Positions 24,876-33,741 of a stretch of 33,741 nt of DNA are shown piece after piece. Each line of letters starts with the position of its first letter. The stretch's first letter is position 1. The translations under genes were made by a program, and so were the position numbers. The stretch is from positions 1-33,741 of the forward strand of contig QKEH01000051.1 of NCBI GenBank assembly GCA_003252385.1, given 5' to 3'. The notes below the pieces were generated by a model that worked only from the letters and a program-made list of their open reading frames with translations, searched no databases and was not told where the DNA came from. Source of the stretch: Bacteroidota bacterium (GTDB lineage: Bacteria > Bacteroidota > Bacteroidia > Bacteroidales > UBA10428).

Positions 24876-27515
24876 ATGCAAAAATTTGACCTGGATATGA
24901 ATTCACGTGTTGTACGTCAGAAATTCTTTGATTTCTTCGAATCGAAAAATCACAAAATTGTAAGCTCCGCCCCCATGGTGGTAAAGGACGATCCTACCCT
25001 GATGTTTACCAATGCGGGCATGAATCAGTTTAAGGATATTTTCCTTGAAAACCGCACTGCCACAGACGTACGGGTTGCCAATACCCAAAAATGCCTGCGG
25101 GTTTCAGGAAAACATAACGATCTGGAAGAGGTTGGACACGACACCTATCACCACACCATGTTCGAGATGCTGGGCAACTGGTCGTTTGGCAACTATTTCA
25201 AGCAAGAAGCCATTGCCTGGGCATGGGAATTCCTGGTGGACGTTATGCAGGTTGACCCCTCCATACTCTATGCCACCGTTTTTCAGGGCGACGAACAAGA
25301 CAGTATTGGCGAGGATCAGGAAGCCTATCAGCTCTGGCAAAAACACCTGCCCAAAGAACGCATACTGAAGTGCTCGAAAAAAGACAACTTCTGGGAAATG
25401 GGCGATACCGGCCCCTGTGGCCCCTGTTCCGAAATTCATGTCGACCTTCGCAGCGAAAAAGAACGCCAAACCACCCCGGGAGCCCAACTGGTCAATGCCG
25501 ACCATCCGGAGGTAATCGAAATCTGGAATCTGGTTTTTATTCAATACAACCGAAAAGCGAACGGTCAATTGGAAACCCTGCCCAACAAACACGTTGACAC
25601 CGGAATGGGTTTTGAACGTTTGTGCCGGGTACTTCAGGGAAAAAAATCGAACTACGATATTGATATTTTCCAATCCATTATTGCCAAAATTGCCGAATTG
25701 ACTGGTACGCCTTACGGCACCGCGGACAGTTCCGATGTGGCCATGCGCGTGATTGCCGACCACCTTCGTGCGGTAGCCTTTGCCATTGCCGACGGCCAGT
25801 TGCCCTCGAACATGAAAGCAGGGTACGTTATCCGTCGTATTTTACGTCGTGCGATTCGTTACGCATACTCCTTCCTCGATCAAAAAGAACCCGTTATCTT
25901 TAAACTGGTGCCGGTATTAGTGCAAACCATGGGCAGCACTTTCGAAGAACTGGGCAAACAACATAAACTGATCGAGAATGTCATTCTCGATGAAGAAAAG
26001 GCCTTCCTGCGCACTCTGGATTCAGGCATTCACCTTCTCGATGGTTTGGTAAGTGCTGCGCGTGATAACCACGCAAATAGTATTTCGGGCAAGAAGGCTT
26101 TTGAATTGTACGATACCTTTGGCTTTCCACTGGATTTAACTCGACTGATTTTACGAGAGAAGAACATGGACGTGGATCTGGAGGAATTCAACTCCGAAAT
26201 GGAAGCTCAGAAAGCCCGTTCGCGAAAGGCTTCGGAAAGCGATGCCTCCGACTGGGTGGTGCTAAGATCGGCCGACGAGCAGCAATTTGTTGGCTACGAT
26301 ATGCTCGAAGCGGAAGTACAACTGGTTAAATACCGAAAAGTAAGCTCCAAGAAAAAAGAAGTGTACCACCTGGTTTTCGACCGCACCCCCTTCTACGGCG
26401 AAAGCGGTGGTCAGGCAGGCGATCAGGGTTTGCTGACCTGTGGTTCTGAAAAAATCAGCATTCTGGATACCCTCAAAGAAAACAACCTGAGCATTCACAT
26501 TGCCAGCCAACTTCCGGCCGATACCGGAGCCGTGTTTCGCCTGACTGTAAATACGCAGGCACGCCAAGCCACAGCCAATAACCATACCGCCACCCACCTG
26601 CTGCATCATGTACTGCGCGACGTACTGGGGAAACATGTGGAGCAAAAGGGGTCATTGGTTCACCCCGATTACCTCCGTTTCGACTTCTCGCATTTTCAAA
26701 AGATCAGTCCGGAACAAATTCAGGAAATTGAACACCGGGTGAATGCCATGATCCGCGAAAACCATTCTCTGGAAGAATTCCGTGAAATGCCCTTGGGTAC
26801 GGCCAAAGAACTGGGAGCCATGATGCTCTTTGGCGAAAAATACGGCGACCAGGTGCGTGTAATCCGTTTTGGAAAATCGATTGAGCTTTGCGGAGGCACC
26901 CATGTGTCAGCCACCGGAAATATCGGCCTGTTTAAAATTGTCTCAGAATCGTCGATTGCTGCCGGCGTGCGCCGTATTCAGGCCTACACCGCCGCTCAGG
27001 CCGAAGCTCATGTCAACAGCCTGTTGGGTATACTGGACGAAATAACCACACTGCTCGACAGTTCTGGCGACGTGGTAAAATCGGTTCAGGCCCTGTTTGA
27101 ACAAAATACCGAACTTCGAAAAAAAGCCGAAGAGTACAACAAACAGGAGGTAAAGCGCATTAAGAATAACCTGAAGGATCAGGTGCAAAACCTCAATGGC
27201 ATTAACTTCCTGGCCTATCCGGTTGCTGCCGACAATGTCGGTATCATAAAGGACGTAGCCTATCAGTTAAAGAACGAGATGGACAACCTGGTACTGGTGC
27301 TGGGCGCCGAAATACACGGAAAGGCACACCTGGCCGTAATGATTTCGGACAATCTGGTTCAGGAACGACAGCTACATGCCGGAAACATGATTAAAGAACT
27401 GGCTCGCGAAATAAAAGGAGGCGGCGGAGGCCAGCCCTTCTTTGCCACCGCCGGCGGAACCGATCCAAGAGGTATCCAAAACGCTTTGGATAAAGCTGTT
27501 GATTTTATTCGCTAG
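24876..27515 (+). CDS. alaS: Alanine--tRNA ligase
   Basis: Charges tRNA-Ala with alanine; cytoplasmic class II synthetase. At 879 residues it is the full length. The catalytic core (about 10-240) has [43 protein letters not shown]-like motif 2 (here SFGNYF), [10 protein letters not shown] and the motif-3 region DTGMGFERL. The tRNA-recognition domain follows. The editing domain has its zinc ligands HTATH (about 570) and CGGTH (about 672). The C-terminal C-Ala domain ends [14 protein letters not shown]. An alternative start at 24897 ([11 protein letters not shown]) fits the usual N-terminus almost as well. Confidence 0.97.
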   Translation: MQKFDLDMNSRVVRQKFFDFFESKNHKIVSSAPMVVKDDPTLMFTNAGMNQFKDIFLENRTATDVRVANTQKCLRVSGKHNDLEEVGHDTYHHTMFEMLGNWSFGNYFKQEAIAWAWEFLVDVMQVDPSILYATVFQGDEQDSIGEDQEAYQLWQKHLPKERILKCSKKDNFWEMGDTGPCGPCSEIHVDLRSEKERQTTPGAQLVNADHPEVIEIWNLVFIQYNRKANGQLETLPNKHVDTGMGFERLCRVLQGKKSNYDIDIFQSIIAKIAELTGTPYGTADSSDVAMRVIADHLRAVAFAIADGQLPSNMKAGYVIRRILRRAIRYAYSFLDQKEPVIFKLVPVLVQTMGSTFEELGKQHKLIENVILDEEKAFLRTLDSGIHLLDGLVSAARDNHANSISGKKAFELYDTFGFPLDLTRLILREKNMDVDLEEFNSEMEAQKARSRKASESDASDWVVLRSADEQQFVGYDMLEAEVQLVKYRKVSSKKKEVYHLVFDRTPFYGESGGQAGDQGLLTCGSEKISILDTLKENNLSIHIASQLPADTGAVFRLTVNTQARQATANNHTATHLLHHVLRDVLGKHVEQKGSLVHPDYLRFDFSHFQKISPEQIQEIEHRVNAMIRENHSLEEFREMPLGTAKELGAMMLFGEKYGDQVRVIRFGKSIELCGGTHVSATGNIGLFKIVSESSIAAGVRRIQAYTAAQAEAHVNSLLGILDEITTLLDSSGDVVKSVQALFEQNTELRKKAEEYNKQEVKRIKNNLKDQVQNLNGINFLAYPVAADNVGIIKDVAYQLKNEMDNLVLVLGAEIHGKAHLAVMISDNLVQERQLHAGNMIKELAREIKGGGGGQPFFATAGGTDPRGIQNALDKAVDFIR

Positions 27516-27577
27516 CACCCGCTGACCACATTCGGGGAAATTAATTACTTTGCAGGCCTGTTAAACACCTGTTACTA

Positions 27578-29359
27578 ATGAACGTTACCCGAATTTTTGA
27601 CATACTGGACTACGCACATCTGAACTACGCATACAAAACCGACTTTCTGGCTAATAAGGTTAATGGAACGTGGAAAAAGTATACGTCGTGCGATTACTTC
27701 CAGGAGGCACGAAACCTTAGCCTGGGGCTATTGTCCCTGGGCTTCGAAAAAGGCGACCGGATAGCAAGCATTTCAAACAATCGGCCTGAATGGAACTTTT
27801 TAGACATGGCCATACTGCAATGCGGCATGGTTCATGTGCCCATTTACCCCACACTGAGCGAAGCCGACTACGAATACATATTGAGCCACTGCAAGCCCAA
27901 ATTGCTGGTGGTTTCGGACAACGGCCTCTATCAACGGCTGAAATGCATTGCCGAAAAAGGCCTGGCTCCAACTCAAATCGTGTCGTTTAATGAAATAGCC
28001 GGCTTAACTCACTGGCGCGAGATCAGTCAGCAGGGTAAGGAACACGCCAGCGAGCAGGAGCCTGTATTAGAGCAGATTCGAAAATCGGTACAACCCGATG
28101 ATCTGGCCACCTTAATCTATACTTCAGGAACAACGGGCAACCCCAAAGGAGTTATGCTCTCCCACAACAACATTATGAGCAATGTGCGGGGCATTCAGCA
28201 GGTTTTCGATTTCAACCCCAACGATTCGTGTTTGAGTTTTCTTCCTATCAGCCACGTGTTCGAACGCACCATTAACTACTACTTCCAGCTGGCTGGCCTG
28301 TCTACCTATTATGCCGAAAACCTGGGCACTCTAACGGATAACCTGAAAGAAGTCCAACCTTCTGTATTTATAGCTGTTCCCAGGGTTTTGGAACGAATCT
28401 ACGATCGCATCATTGGGGTTGGTAAAGATTTAAAGGGCATCAAACGTCAGATCTTTTTTTGGGCGGTCAACCTTGGCTTGCATTATCAATTCCATAACCA
28501 GAACAGCTGGGTATACCGGCAAAAGCTCAAACTGGCCGACCGACTGGTATTCAACAAATGGCGGCAGGCCATTGGCGGCAGGGTTCGCACCCTTATGGTT
28601 GGCGGCGCTGCTCTGCAGGAACGTCTGATGCGCGTATTCAATGCCGCAGGAATACCCGTTCTGGAAGGTTACGGCATGACCGAAACTTCGCCCGTAATTG
28701 CCTGCAATGTCTTCCATTCCGGAAAGGTAATGCCGGGCTCCGTTGGACAGGTTTTACCTGGAGTACAGGTGAAAATTTCCGACGACGGGGAAATTATGGT
28801 AAAAGGCGATTCGGTAATGATGGGGTACTACGAAGATGCCGAACATACCCGGGACGCCTTCGATGCCGATGATTGGTTGCACACGGGAGATATTGGAAAC
28901 TTCGTTGGAGAAGGGTATTTAAAAATTACCGATCGGAAGAAGGAGATGTTCAAACTGTCGAGCGGAAAGTATGTAGCTCCGCAGGTCATTGAGAACAAGT
29001 TCAAGGAATCCTTCTTTATTGAACAACTGATGGTGGTGGGCGAGAACGAAAAATTTGCCAGCGCCCTGATATCGCCCAACTTTCAGTTCCTACATAACTG
29101 GTGTACCCGGCATGCCGTAAGCTACCGCGACAACAAAGAACTTATTGCCCACCCTAAAGTAATAGCCCGCTTCCAACGCGAAGTAAATCTGATGAACAAG
29201 CAGCTGGGGCAAACCGAACAGGTGAAGCGTTTCCGGCTGGTACACGAAGAATGGTCAACCAATACGGGTGAACTTTCCCCTACCCTGAAGTTGAAACGTC
29301 GCTTCCTTTTTGAGAAATACGATTCGGTTCTGAAGGAAATTTATAGCGTTCAGAAATAG
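27578..29359 (+). CDS. Long-chain fatty acid--CoA ligase (AMP-forming)
   Basis: A 593-residue member of the ANL adenylate-forming superfamily, closest in layout to the FadD15/long-chain acyl-CoA synthetases. It has the P-loop-like TLIYTSGTTGNPKGVMLSH (about 177-195), then FLPISHVFER, VLEGYGMTETSP (about 363-374) and DDWLHTGDIGNFVGEGYLKI. The hinge and C-terminal subdomain follow with DRKKEMFKLSSGKYVAP. It would activate fatty acids to acyl-AMP and then acyl-CoA; chain length is inferred. The gene starts 62 bases after alaS and may be partly cotranscribed; TTACTTTG at 27545-27552 is a weak promoter candidate. It ends 4 bases before the convergent TonB-fusion gene. Confidence 0.92.
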   Translation: MNVTRIFDILDYAHLNYAYKTDFLANKVNGTWKKYTSCDYFQEARNLSLGLLSLGFEKGDRIASISNNRPEWNFLDMAILQCGMVHVPIYPTLSEADYEYILSHCKPKLLVVSDNGLYQRLKCIAEKGLAPTQIVSFNEIAGLTHWREISQQGKEHASEQEPVLEQIRKSVQPDDLATLIYTSGTTGNPKGVMLSHNNIMSNVRGIQQVFDFNPNDSCLSFLPISHVFERTINYYFQLAGLSTYYAENLGTLTDNLKEVQPSVFIAVPRVLERIYDRIIGVGKDLKGIKRQIFFWAVNLGLHYQFHNQNSWVYRQKLKLADRLVFNKWRQAIGGRVRTLMVGGAALQERLMRVFNAAGIPVLEGYGMTETSPVIACNVFHSGKVMPGSVGQVLPGVQVKISDDGEIMVKGDSVMMGYYEDAEHTRDAFDADDWLHTGDIGNFVGEGYLKITDRKKEMFKLSSGKYVAPQVIENKFKESFFIEQLMVVGENEKFASALISPNFQFLHNWCTRHAVSYRDNKELIAHPKVIARFQREVNLMNKQLGQTEQVKRFRLVHEEWSTNTGELSPTLKLKRRFLFEKYDSVLKEIYSVQK

Positions 29360-29363
29360 CTTG

Positions 29364-30461
29364 TTACTCTCGCCGGGCCTCCAGTTTTATTCTTAGCTCT
29401 ATCGTTTTGGTGGCCGGCATTCCATCCACCGAACCCGGTTGCCAGGGAGGACCATCCTTCAGCAGACGTATGGCCTCTTGCGAATATTCGGGTCCATCGG
29501 TCTTCACCACTTGAATATTTTCAATCTCACCATTTTTATTCACCGAAAAACGCAATACCACATTTTTGGCCACGTTAAAAACCGGTAAAACCGAATAGTT
29601 CACCTGTTTGCGTATGTATTCGTGGAATGCGTCCAGTCCAGCAATGGGCTGCGGATCTTCCATCAGACGATCGAGACGAATATCGGTATCGGCATTACGG
29701 GGAGCCGGTTGAGCGGTAGTTTTTTTTGAGCTGCCATGACCTACTCCTACAAGCTCTTCGGAATGTGCTATGGCCGCCCTACTGGTGCCCGCCTGAGCCG
29801 CCTGCAATAGCATTTCGTCTTGTTTTGCAGGTGTTCCGGCCGCTTCAGCGGCAGGTTCTGACCAAGCGTCTTTTTGTTCTCCCTGTACCTTAATCGACTC
29901 CGATTCCAATGCTACTTCATCGTCTTCCACCATTTCCAAATGGGCAGGTTGCGGTGCTGCTTCTTCGGATTCAGCCTTTTGGGGCGATGGCGCAGGTTTT
30001 TCGGAACGCAGTGGTTCGGGCTGTTGCTTCTCCTTTTCAACGGGAGCCTCTTTTAGATAAGCTATTCCCGGATGAAAACTGTCCGTTGCCACCTTTTGTA
30101 CCGTATCGGTCACCGGCAACTGCCTGGCCAGCTGTTGTACGGCCGCACCTGTATGCCGCACCAGGTAGAATACGCCGCCCACTCCCAGCAACAGTGCCAC
30201 AACTGCAGCATAGCGTAGAACCAGAGGAAGCCTCCTCCTTCGGGCAGGAGCCGATTCCTCCAGTCGTCGTTGCAGGCTCAGAATATCCTCCTGCAGCTCG
30301 CCGGGAGCAAGGGAACTCAAACCGTCAAAAGCATCTGTGTCAAAAGTATCCTGCATCATACGTTTCTCAACCCGCTGCTTTTCGCCTGGCGAGAGCACCC
30401 CCCGGAAGTACTGCAGATAATCGTACCAGGTATTTTTGCTATGTTCAGGCACTTGGCTCAT
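29364..30461 (-). CDS. Anti-sigma-like protein fused to a TonB C-terminal domain
   Basis: A 365-residue protein with three parts. The N-terminal cytoplasmic segment (1-76; YLQYFRGVLSPGEKQRVEKR, DAFDGLSSL) resembles the short anti-sigma regions found next to Bacteroidota ECF sigma genes. One membrane helix (about 81-101) comes next, then a long Pro/Glu/Ala-rich periplasmic linker (about 130-260). The C-terminus is a TonB domain (about 275-362; VVLRFSVNKNGEIENIQVVK, PWQPGSVDGMPATKTIELRI). It could pass a signal from an outer-membrane TonB-dependent partner to the sigma factor, or simply energise such a partner. Its start overlaps the sigma gene by 17 bases. ExbB/ExbD are not in the window. Confidence 0.87.
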   Translation of the reverse strand: MSQVPEHSKNTWYDYLQYFRGVLSPGEKQRVEKRMMQDTFDTDAFDGLSSLAPGELQEDILSLQRRLEESAPARRRRLPLVLRYAAVVALLLGVGGVFYLVRHTGAAVQQLARQLPVTDTVQKVATDSFHPGIAYLKEAPVEKEKQQPEPLRSEKPAPSPQKAESEEAAPQPAHLEMVEDDEVALESESIKVQGEQKDAWSEPAAEAAGTPAKQDEMLLQAAQAGTSRAAIAHSEELVGVGHGSSKKTTAQPAPRNADTDIRLDRLMEDPQPIAGLDAFHEYIRKQVNYSVLPVFNVAKNVVLRFSVNKNGEIENIQVVKTDGPEYSQEAIRLLKDGPPWQPGSVDGMPATKTIELRIKLEARRE

Positions 30462-31038
30462 GTTTACGTTCTATACAAAGTTTTAAATTCCGTTTGCCAT
30501 TTTGTATGTAACTCTTCACCTTATTCAGAGGTAAGCTCAATTGTTCGCCTATCTCCTGGTAACACTTTTCCTGCAGGTAAAACAAGCGTATACAGCTTTG
30601 CTGTTCGGCTTTCAGTTGTTCCAAACAATCTTCCAAAAGCCGATTCATGTCTCCCGGCTCAGTGTCATCAACAGGAGACCATTCCAGGGTGGATTCCATA
30701 AATTTCTCATCGAAAAATTCCTGGTTTTGTTGCACGCGTTTGCCTTCCTGCGACACTTTCCGAATACAATAATGCCGAACCACCACGTACAGCCAACCCC
30801 GAAAGTAGGTTACCTGGTGCTGTAATAAATCATCCACCAGCTTTTCGAAAATCTGCATAACCGCATCCTGACTGTCTTCCCGGTTCTTAAAATACTTCAG
30901 GCAAACCCCGTAAACCAAATGTATATACCGCTGATAAAGTATGCCCAGGATAGCCACATCGGCCTGTTCGCGATAGTGCAGAATCAGTTCTTCATCACTC
31001 CTATCGGAAAGCTTTCTGATATTTTTTAAGAATTTCAA
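30445..31038 (-). CDS. RNA polymerase sigma-70 family (ECF-type) factor
   Basis: A 197-residue protein with sigma region 2 (about 28-75; LYQRYIHLVYGVCLKYF, EDSQDAVMQIFEKLV) and region 4 (about 135-187; LKAEQQSCIRLFYLQEKCYQ, PLNKVKSYIQNGKRNLK), but no regions 1 or 3. This is the ECF layout. The 5' end is a TTG at 31038; no ATG is available without cutting into region 2, so the start is less certain than the rest. It overlaps the anti-sigma/TonB gene, is divergent from the vWA gene, and is likely held inactive by the fusion protein. Confidence 0.9.
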   Translation of the reverse strand: MKFLKNIRKLSDRSDEELILHYREQADVAILGILYQRYIHLVYGVCLKYFKNREDSQDAVMQIFEKLVDDLLQHQVTYFRGWLYVVVRHYCIRKVSQEGKRVQQNQEFFDEKFMESTLEWSPVDDTEPGDMNRLLEDCLEQLKAEQQSCIRLFYLQEKCYQEIGEQLSLPLNKVKSYIQNGKRNLKLCIERKHEPSA

Positions 31039-31099
31039 AACTTAAACTATTAGTTATCAGTTGATTAAATTCTATTATTCCTAAAAATACCATTTTAGA

Positions 31100-31126
31100 G
31101 GAACTGCTTTTATGGAAAACAGCTCC
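31100..31126. repeat. Imperfect inverted repeat between the sigma and vWA genes
   Basis: GGAACTGCTTTT, ATGG loop, AAAACAGCTCC: ten pairs with one mismatch (A103/C123) and one bulged C (107). It sits in the 151-base divergent spacer and could be an operator or an RNA hairpin in the vWA leader. GGAAC at 31100-31104 also resembles an ECF -35 box, but I see no matching -10. Confidence 0.35.
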
Positions 31127-31189
31127 CCATGGTATCCTGTTATCGAATTCAAAAAAAAGAAATTCTTGTTGAACTAAAAATTAATCGCC

Positions 31190-33064
31190 ATGAAAAAGAC
31201 TGTATTCAACCTAATTGCCCTGATGGCTCTGGCACTTGGAAGCCTAACCAGTTCAGCCACCCCTATACTAATAAGTGGCTGCGTTACCGATGCCCAAAGC
31301 GGACAAGCTTTGCCGGGAGCCATTGTTTTAGAGAAAGGGAGTAAAAACCAGACCCAAACCGATGCCGCAGGGTTATACCAAATCACCGTGACTTCGGGCA
31401 CGGCGATTCTTCACTTTAGTTGCGAAGGTTATCGTCTCGAAGAAGTAACCCTCAGGGGAAGAACCACCCTTAATGTAAAACTCCAACCCAATCAGCAACA
31501 AGTCATTCTGGAAAGTGAAGCTGACGATGAATTGGTTGTACTTGGATACGGAACCACAAAACGTTCCAAGCCGGCAAGCAGCCAGCCAACCTATTACGAT
31601 ATGGCAGCACCAACCTCTCTTGGTTTTGCCATGGCCGGCGAAACAAGAAATACGAACTACAACACCGAAGGTTATTCCACCATTCACGAAAATGGTTTCC
31701 ACTCGGTGAGTCTGAACCCGCTTTCAACCTTTTCCATTGATGTCGATGTAGCATCGTATGCCAATATGCGCCGCTTTATTAACAACGGACAGAACCCCCC
31801 CACAGATGCCGTCCGCATTGAGGAGATGATTAACTACTTCCGGTACGATTATCCACAACCCGATGGCAAACATCCCATTACGGTGAATACCGAACTGTCG
31901 CAATGCCCCTGGAATACCGACCATTTAGTATTGCAGGTAGGTATTCAGGGCAAATCTATCGAAACCGAAAACCTGCCTGCCTCCAATTTGGTTTTTCTGC
32001 TCGATGTGTCGGGATCGATGGAAAGCCCCAACAAGCTACCTCTGCTAAAAAGCGCGTTTAAATTGCTGGTGAACGAATTACGACCACAAGACCGCGTAGC
32101 CATTGTAGTGTATGCCGGTGCATCCGGCTTGGTACTGCCGTCTACTCCCGGCAATCAGAAGCAAACCATCATTGACGCTTTGGATCGGCTGGAAGCCGGA
32201 GGATCCACCGCGGGTGCAGCCGGATTGCTGCAAGCCTACCAGGTGGCCGAAACCCACTTTATGGAGAACGGGAACAACCGGATCATTCTGGCAACGGATG
32301 GTGATTTTAATGTAGGCATGAGCAGTAACGCCGAGATGGAGCGGCTGGTTGAAAGGGAACGTGAAAAAGGGATCGGTATTTCGGTGTTAGGTTTTGGAAT
32401 GGGCAATTACAAGGACGATAAAATGGAACTGATTGCCGATAAAGGCAATGGAAACTATGCCTACATCGACAACCTGCAGGAAGCCCGAAAGGTACTCGTC
32501 AGCGAGATGGGCGGAACCTTGTATACCATTGCCAAGGACGTTAAAATTCAACTCGAATTCAATCCGGTTCAGATTGCTTCGTACCGTCTGATAGGTTATG
32601 AAAACCGCCTGTTGAACGAAGAAGACTTCGATAACGACCGGGTAGATGCAGGCGAGATGGGCGCAGGCCATACGGTAACCGCCCTGTATGAATTGGTTCC
32701 GAACCGCGAAAATGACAACCGAGCACCCGCATTGGTGTACCAAACACCCCTGACCAACAACAGGGCACTCAGCAGCAACGAACTGCTGATATTGAAATTG
32801 CGGTACAAACAGCCCGACAGCTTCGACAGCCAGCTTCTGGAAACCACCGTGACTAATTCACCCATTGCCCCAAACAAAACCAGTGCGAATTTTAAACTTG
32901 CTGTAGCTGTTGCGGAATTTGGGATGTGCCTGCGCGAATCGGAACACCGAGGAACCTCCACCCTAAACACCGCGCTGGAACTGGCCATCCAATCGAAAGG
33001 CAACGATAAAAACGGGTATCGAAGTGAATTTATCCAGCTTATTAAAATGGCTCAGACACTTTGA
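31190..33064 (+). CDS. von Willebrand factor A protein with carboxypeptidase-like N-terminal domain (YfbK-like)
   Basis: A 624-residue exported protein. It has a signal peptide (1-23), then a carboxypeptidase-like regulatory beta domain (about 26-100; SGCVTDAQSGQALPGAIVLE). A segment DDELVVLGYGTTKRSK (112-127) follows that looks like the joint before the plug in SusC-type transporters. The YfbK N-terminal region (about 170-255) precedes the vWA domain with a complete MIDAS (D272, S274, S276, T340, D370). A C-terminal DUF3520-like region (about 430-620) completes it. vWA domains with MIDAS bind protein ligands through a metal ion. It is divergent from the sigma/anti-sigma-TonB pair and probably acts in the periplasm or at the outer membrane. 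Confidence 0.9.
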   Translation: MKKTVFNLIALMALALGSLTSSATPILISGCVTDAQSGQALPGAIVLEKGSKNQTQTDAAGLYQITVTSGTAILHFSCEGYRLEEVTLRGRTTLNVKLQPNQQQVILESEADDELVVLGYGTTKRSKPASSQPTYYDMAAPTSLGFAMAGETRNTNYNTEGYSTIHENGFHSVSLNPLSTFSIDVDVASYANMRRFINNGQNPPTDAVRIEEMINYFRYDYPQPDGKHPITVNTELSQCPWNTDHLVLQVGIQGKSIETENLPASNLVFLLDVSGSMESPNKLPLLKSAFKLLVNELRPQDRVAIVVYAGASGLVLPSTPGNQKQTIIDALDRLEAGGSTAGAAGLLQAYQVAETHFMENGNNRIILATDGDFNVGMSSNAEMERLVEREREKGIGISVLGFGMGNYKDDKMELIADKGNGNYAYIDNLQEARKVLVSEMGGTLYTIAKDVKIQLEFNPVQIASYRLIGYENRLLNEEDFDNDRVDAGEMGAGHTVTALYELVPNRENDNRAPALVYQTPLTNNRALSSNELLILKLRYKQPDSFDSQLLETTVTNSPIAPNKTSANFKLAVAVAEFGMCLRESEHRGTSTLNTALELAIQSKGNDKNGYRSEFIQLIKMAQTL

Positions 33065-33115
33065 TAAAGAGCTTACCATTGCTCAGCCAAGTTTTAACCG
33101 CTTCAGTTCAACCCT

Positions 33116-33150
33116 GGAATTCCCGGCCCAAACGCTGGGAATTCTCCTTT
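33116..33150 (+). terminator. Possible terminator after the vWA gene
   Basis: GAATTCCC (33117-33124) and GGGAATTC (33137-33144) form an 8-bp stem with a 12-base loop, followed by TCCTTTCT, a poor T-tract. Apart from this and a weak TATCTTTA box at 33276-33283, the gap 33065-33313 shows nothing. Confidence 0.35.
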
Positions 33151-33313
33151 CTACGAACTAACTTTAGTGGAACCCGAACAATTCTCACGAATACAACAGC
33201 CAACAGCTTTAGTGCCCAAAGGATTTTAGAACATTGGGGAGCGTAAAAAATGCTTCCGAATATCGGTAAATACAGTATCTTTAGTTTTTGTTTTATACAC
33301 TTAAAGGAATATT

Positions 33314-33741
33314 ATGAAATTACAAGCAGCTATTCTGAGTTTGGTGCTATGCGCACTGAACAGTACGGCTCAGGTTTTCGAAGGAAAAGTTGTGGATGCA
33401 AAGAGCGGAGAGCCTTTGGAAAATGTGGAGGTAATTTTGGGATGCCATGCTGAAAGCAGATTCACGGATAAAGAGGGGAAATTCTCAGTGACAGGTACCG
33501 AAGATTCTGAAAACACGCTAAGCTTTAACCTGGAGGGTTATATGTTTCAGGAATTTCGCCACAGCACCCCCCAATCAGGAATGAAAGTGGCCTTACGAAA
33601 AAAAATACCCAGTGCTGCCAGCAAACGTTGGAATACCTACATGACAGCCGACAGCTGTATCAGCTACCATTCGGTAGTAATCCCTAACAATCCGGAGTGG
33701 TCCGTTGAGTTCACCGAAAAGGATCTGAAAGGCGACTTGGC
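33314..33741 (+). CDS. Exported protein with carboxypeptidase-like regulatory domain (partial, runs off the window)
   Basis: An open frame from ATG 33314 reaches the window end (142 codons) without a stop. It begins with a signal peptide (MKLQAAILSLVLCALNSTAQ). A carboxypeptidase-like regulatory domain follows (VFEGKVVDAKSGEPLENVEV, TDKEGKFSVTG, LSFNLEGYMFQEF), then a less typical segment. The same domain opens the vWA protein upstream, so both may belong to one envelope system. The missing C-terminus decides what it is: a TonB-dependent receptor, a second vWA protein or another envelope protein. Confidence 0.75.
   Translation, partial: MKLQAAILSLVLCALNSTAQVFEGKVVDAKSGEPLENVEVILGCHAESRFTDKEGKFSVTGTEDSENTLSFNLEGYMFQEFRHSTPQSGMKVALRKKIPSAASKRWNTYMTADSCISYHSVVIPNNPEWSVEFTEKDLKGDL

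Overview
The window looks like a chromosomal segment from a member of the Bacteroidota, probably near Marinilabiliales/Bacteroidales. Three things support this. Several intergenic regions carry the Bacteroidota promoter pattern (TTG/TTTG, a spacer of about 18-21 bases, then TAnnTTTG). Two proteins end in, or appear to end in, type IX secretion (T9SS) sorting domains. The gene families are also typical of the phylum: START-like/LptF, the divergent pair alaS and M23 peptidase, a sigma factor beside an anti-sigma/TonB fusion, and carboxypeptidase-like regulatory domains. Ribosome-binding sites are weak or absent, as is usual there.

Layout. 1-950: on the minus strand an elongator tRNA-Met(CAT), its terminator, and directly behind the T-tract a 412-nt element that I read as an ORF-less group IIC intron. 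948-5861 (+): START-like protein, LptF/G-type permease and two overlapping glycosyltransferase genes, a probable cell-envelope operon. 5912-8195 (+): promoter, ribBA and fmt. 8210-10137 (-): a membrane-anchored DUF362 protein whose T9SS C-terminal domain is split off by a frameshift. 10497-12530 (-): a chemoreceptor with two tandem zinc-binding CZB domains, divergent from an FNR-like regulator (12759-13454, +). 13475-17570 (-): operon of MORN-repeat protein, subtilisin-like protease, xseA and xseB. 17725-19109 (+): WYL regulator and DUF3795 protein. 19265-22298 (+): ZIP metal transporter and a large TPR protein. 22300-24584 (-): CapA-like protein and M23 peptidase. 24876-29359 (+): alaS and a long-chain acyl-CoA ligase. 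29364-31038 (-): ECF-like sigma factor and anti-sigma/TonB fusion, divergent from a von Willebrand A lipoprotein-like/secreted protein (31190-33064, +). A carboxypeptidase-like-domain protein runs off the right end.

How the parts may work together. Most genes are housekeeping: translation (fmt, alaS, tRNA-Met), riboflavin, DNA repair and envelope building. The more unusual parts are the ORF-less IIC intron in a tRNA terminator, the double-CZB chemoreceptor paired with a putative iron-sulfur regulator, and the sigma/anti-sigma-TonB/vWA locus. In that locus the vWA protein carries an N-terminal segment like that of SusC-type TonB-dependent transporters. All four convergent gene pairs are separated by 20 bases or fewer with no visible terminator. 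I saw no CRISPR array, no insertion sequence and no rRNA gene.
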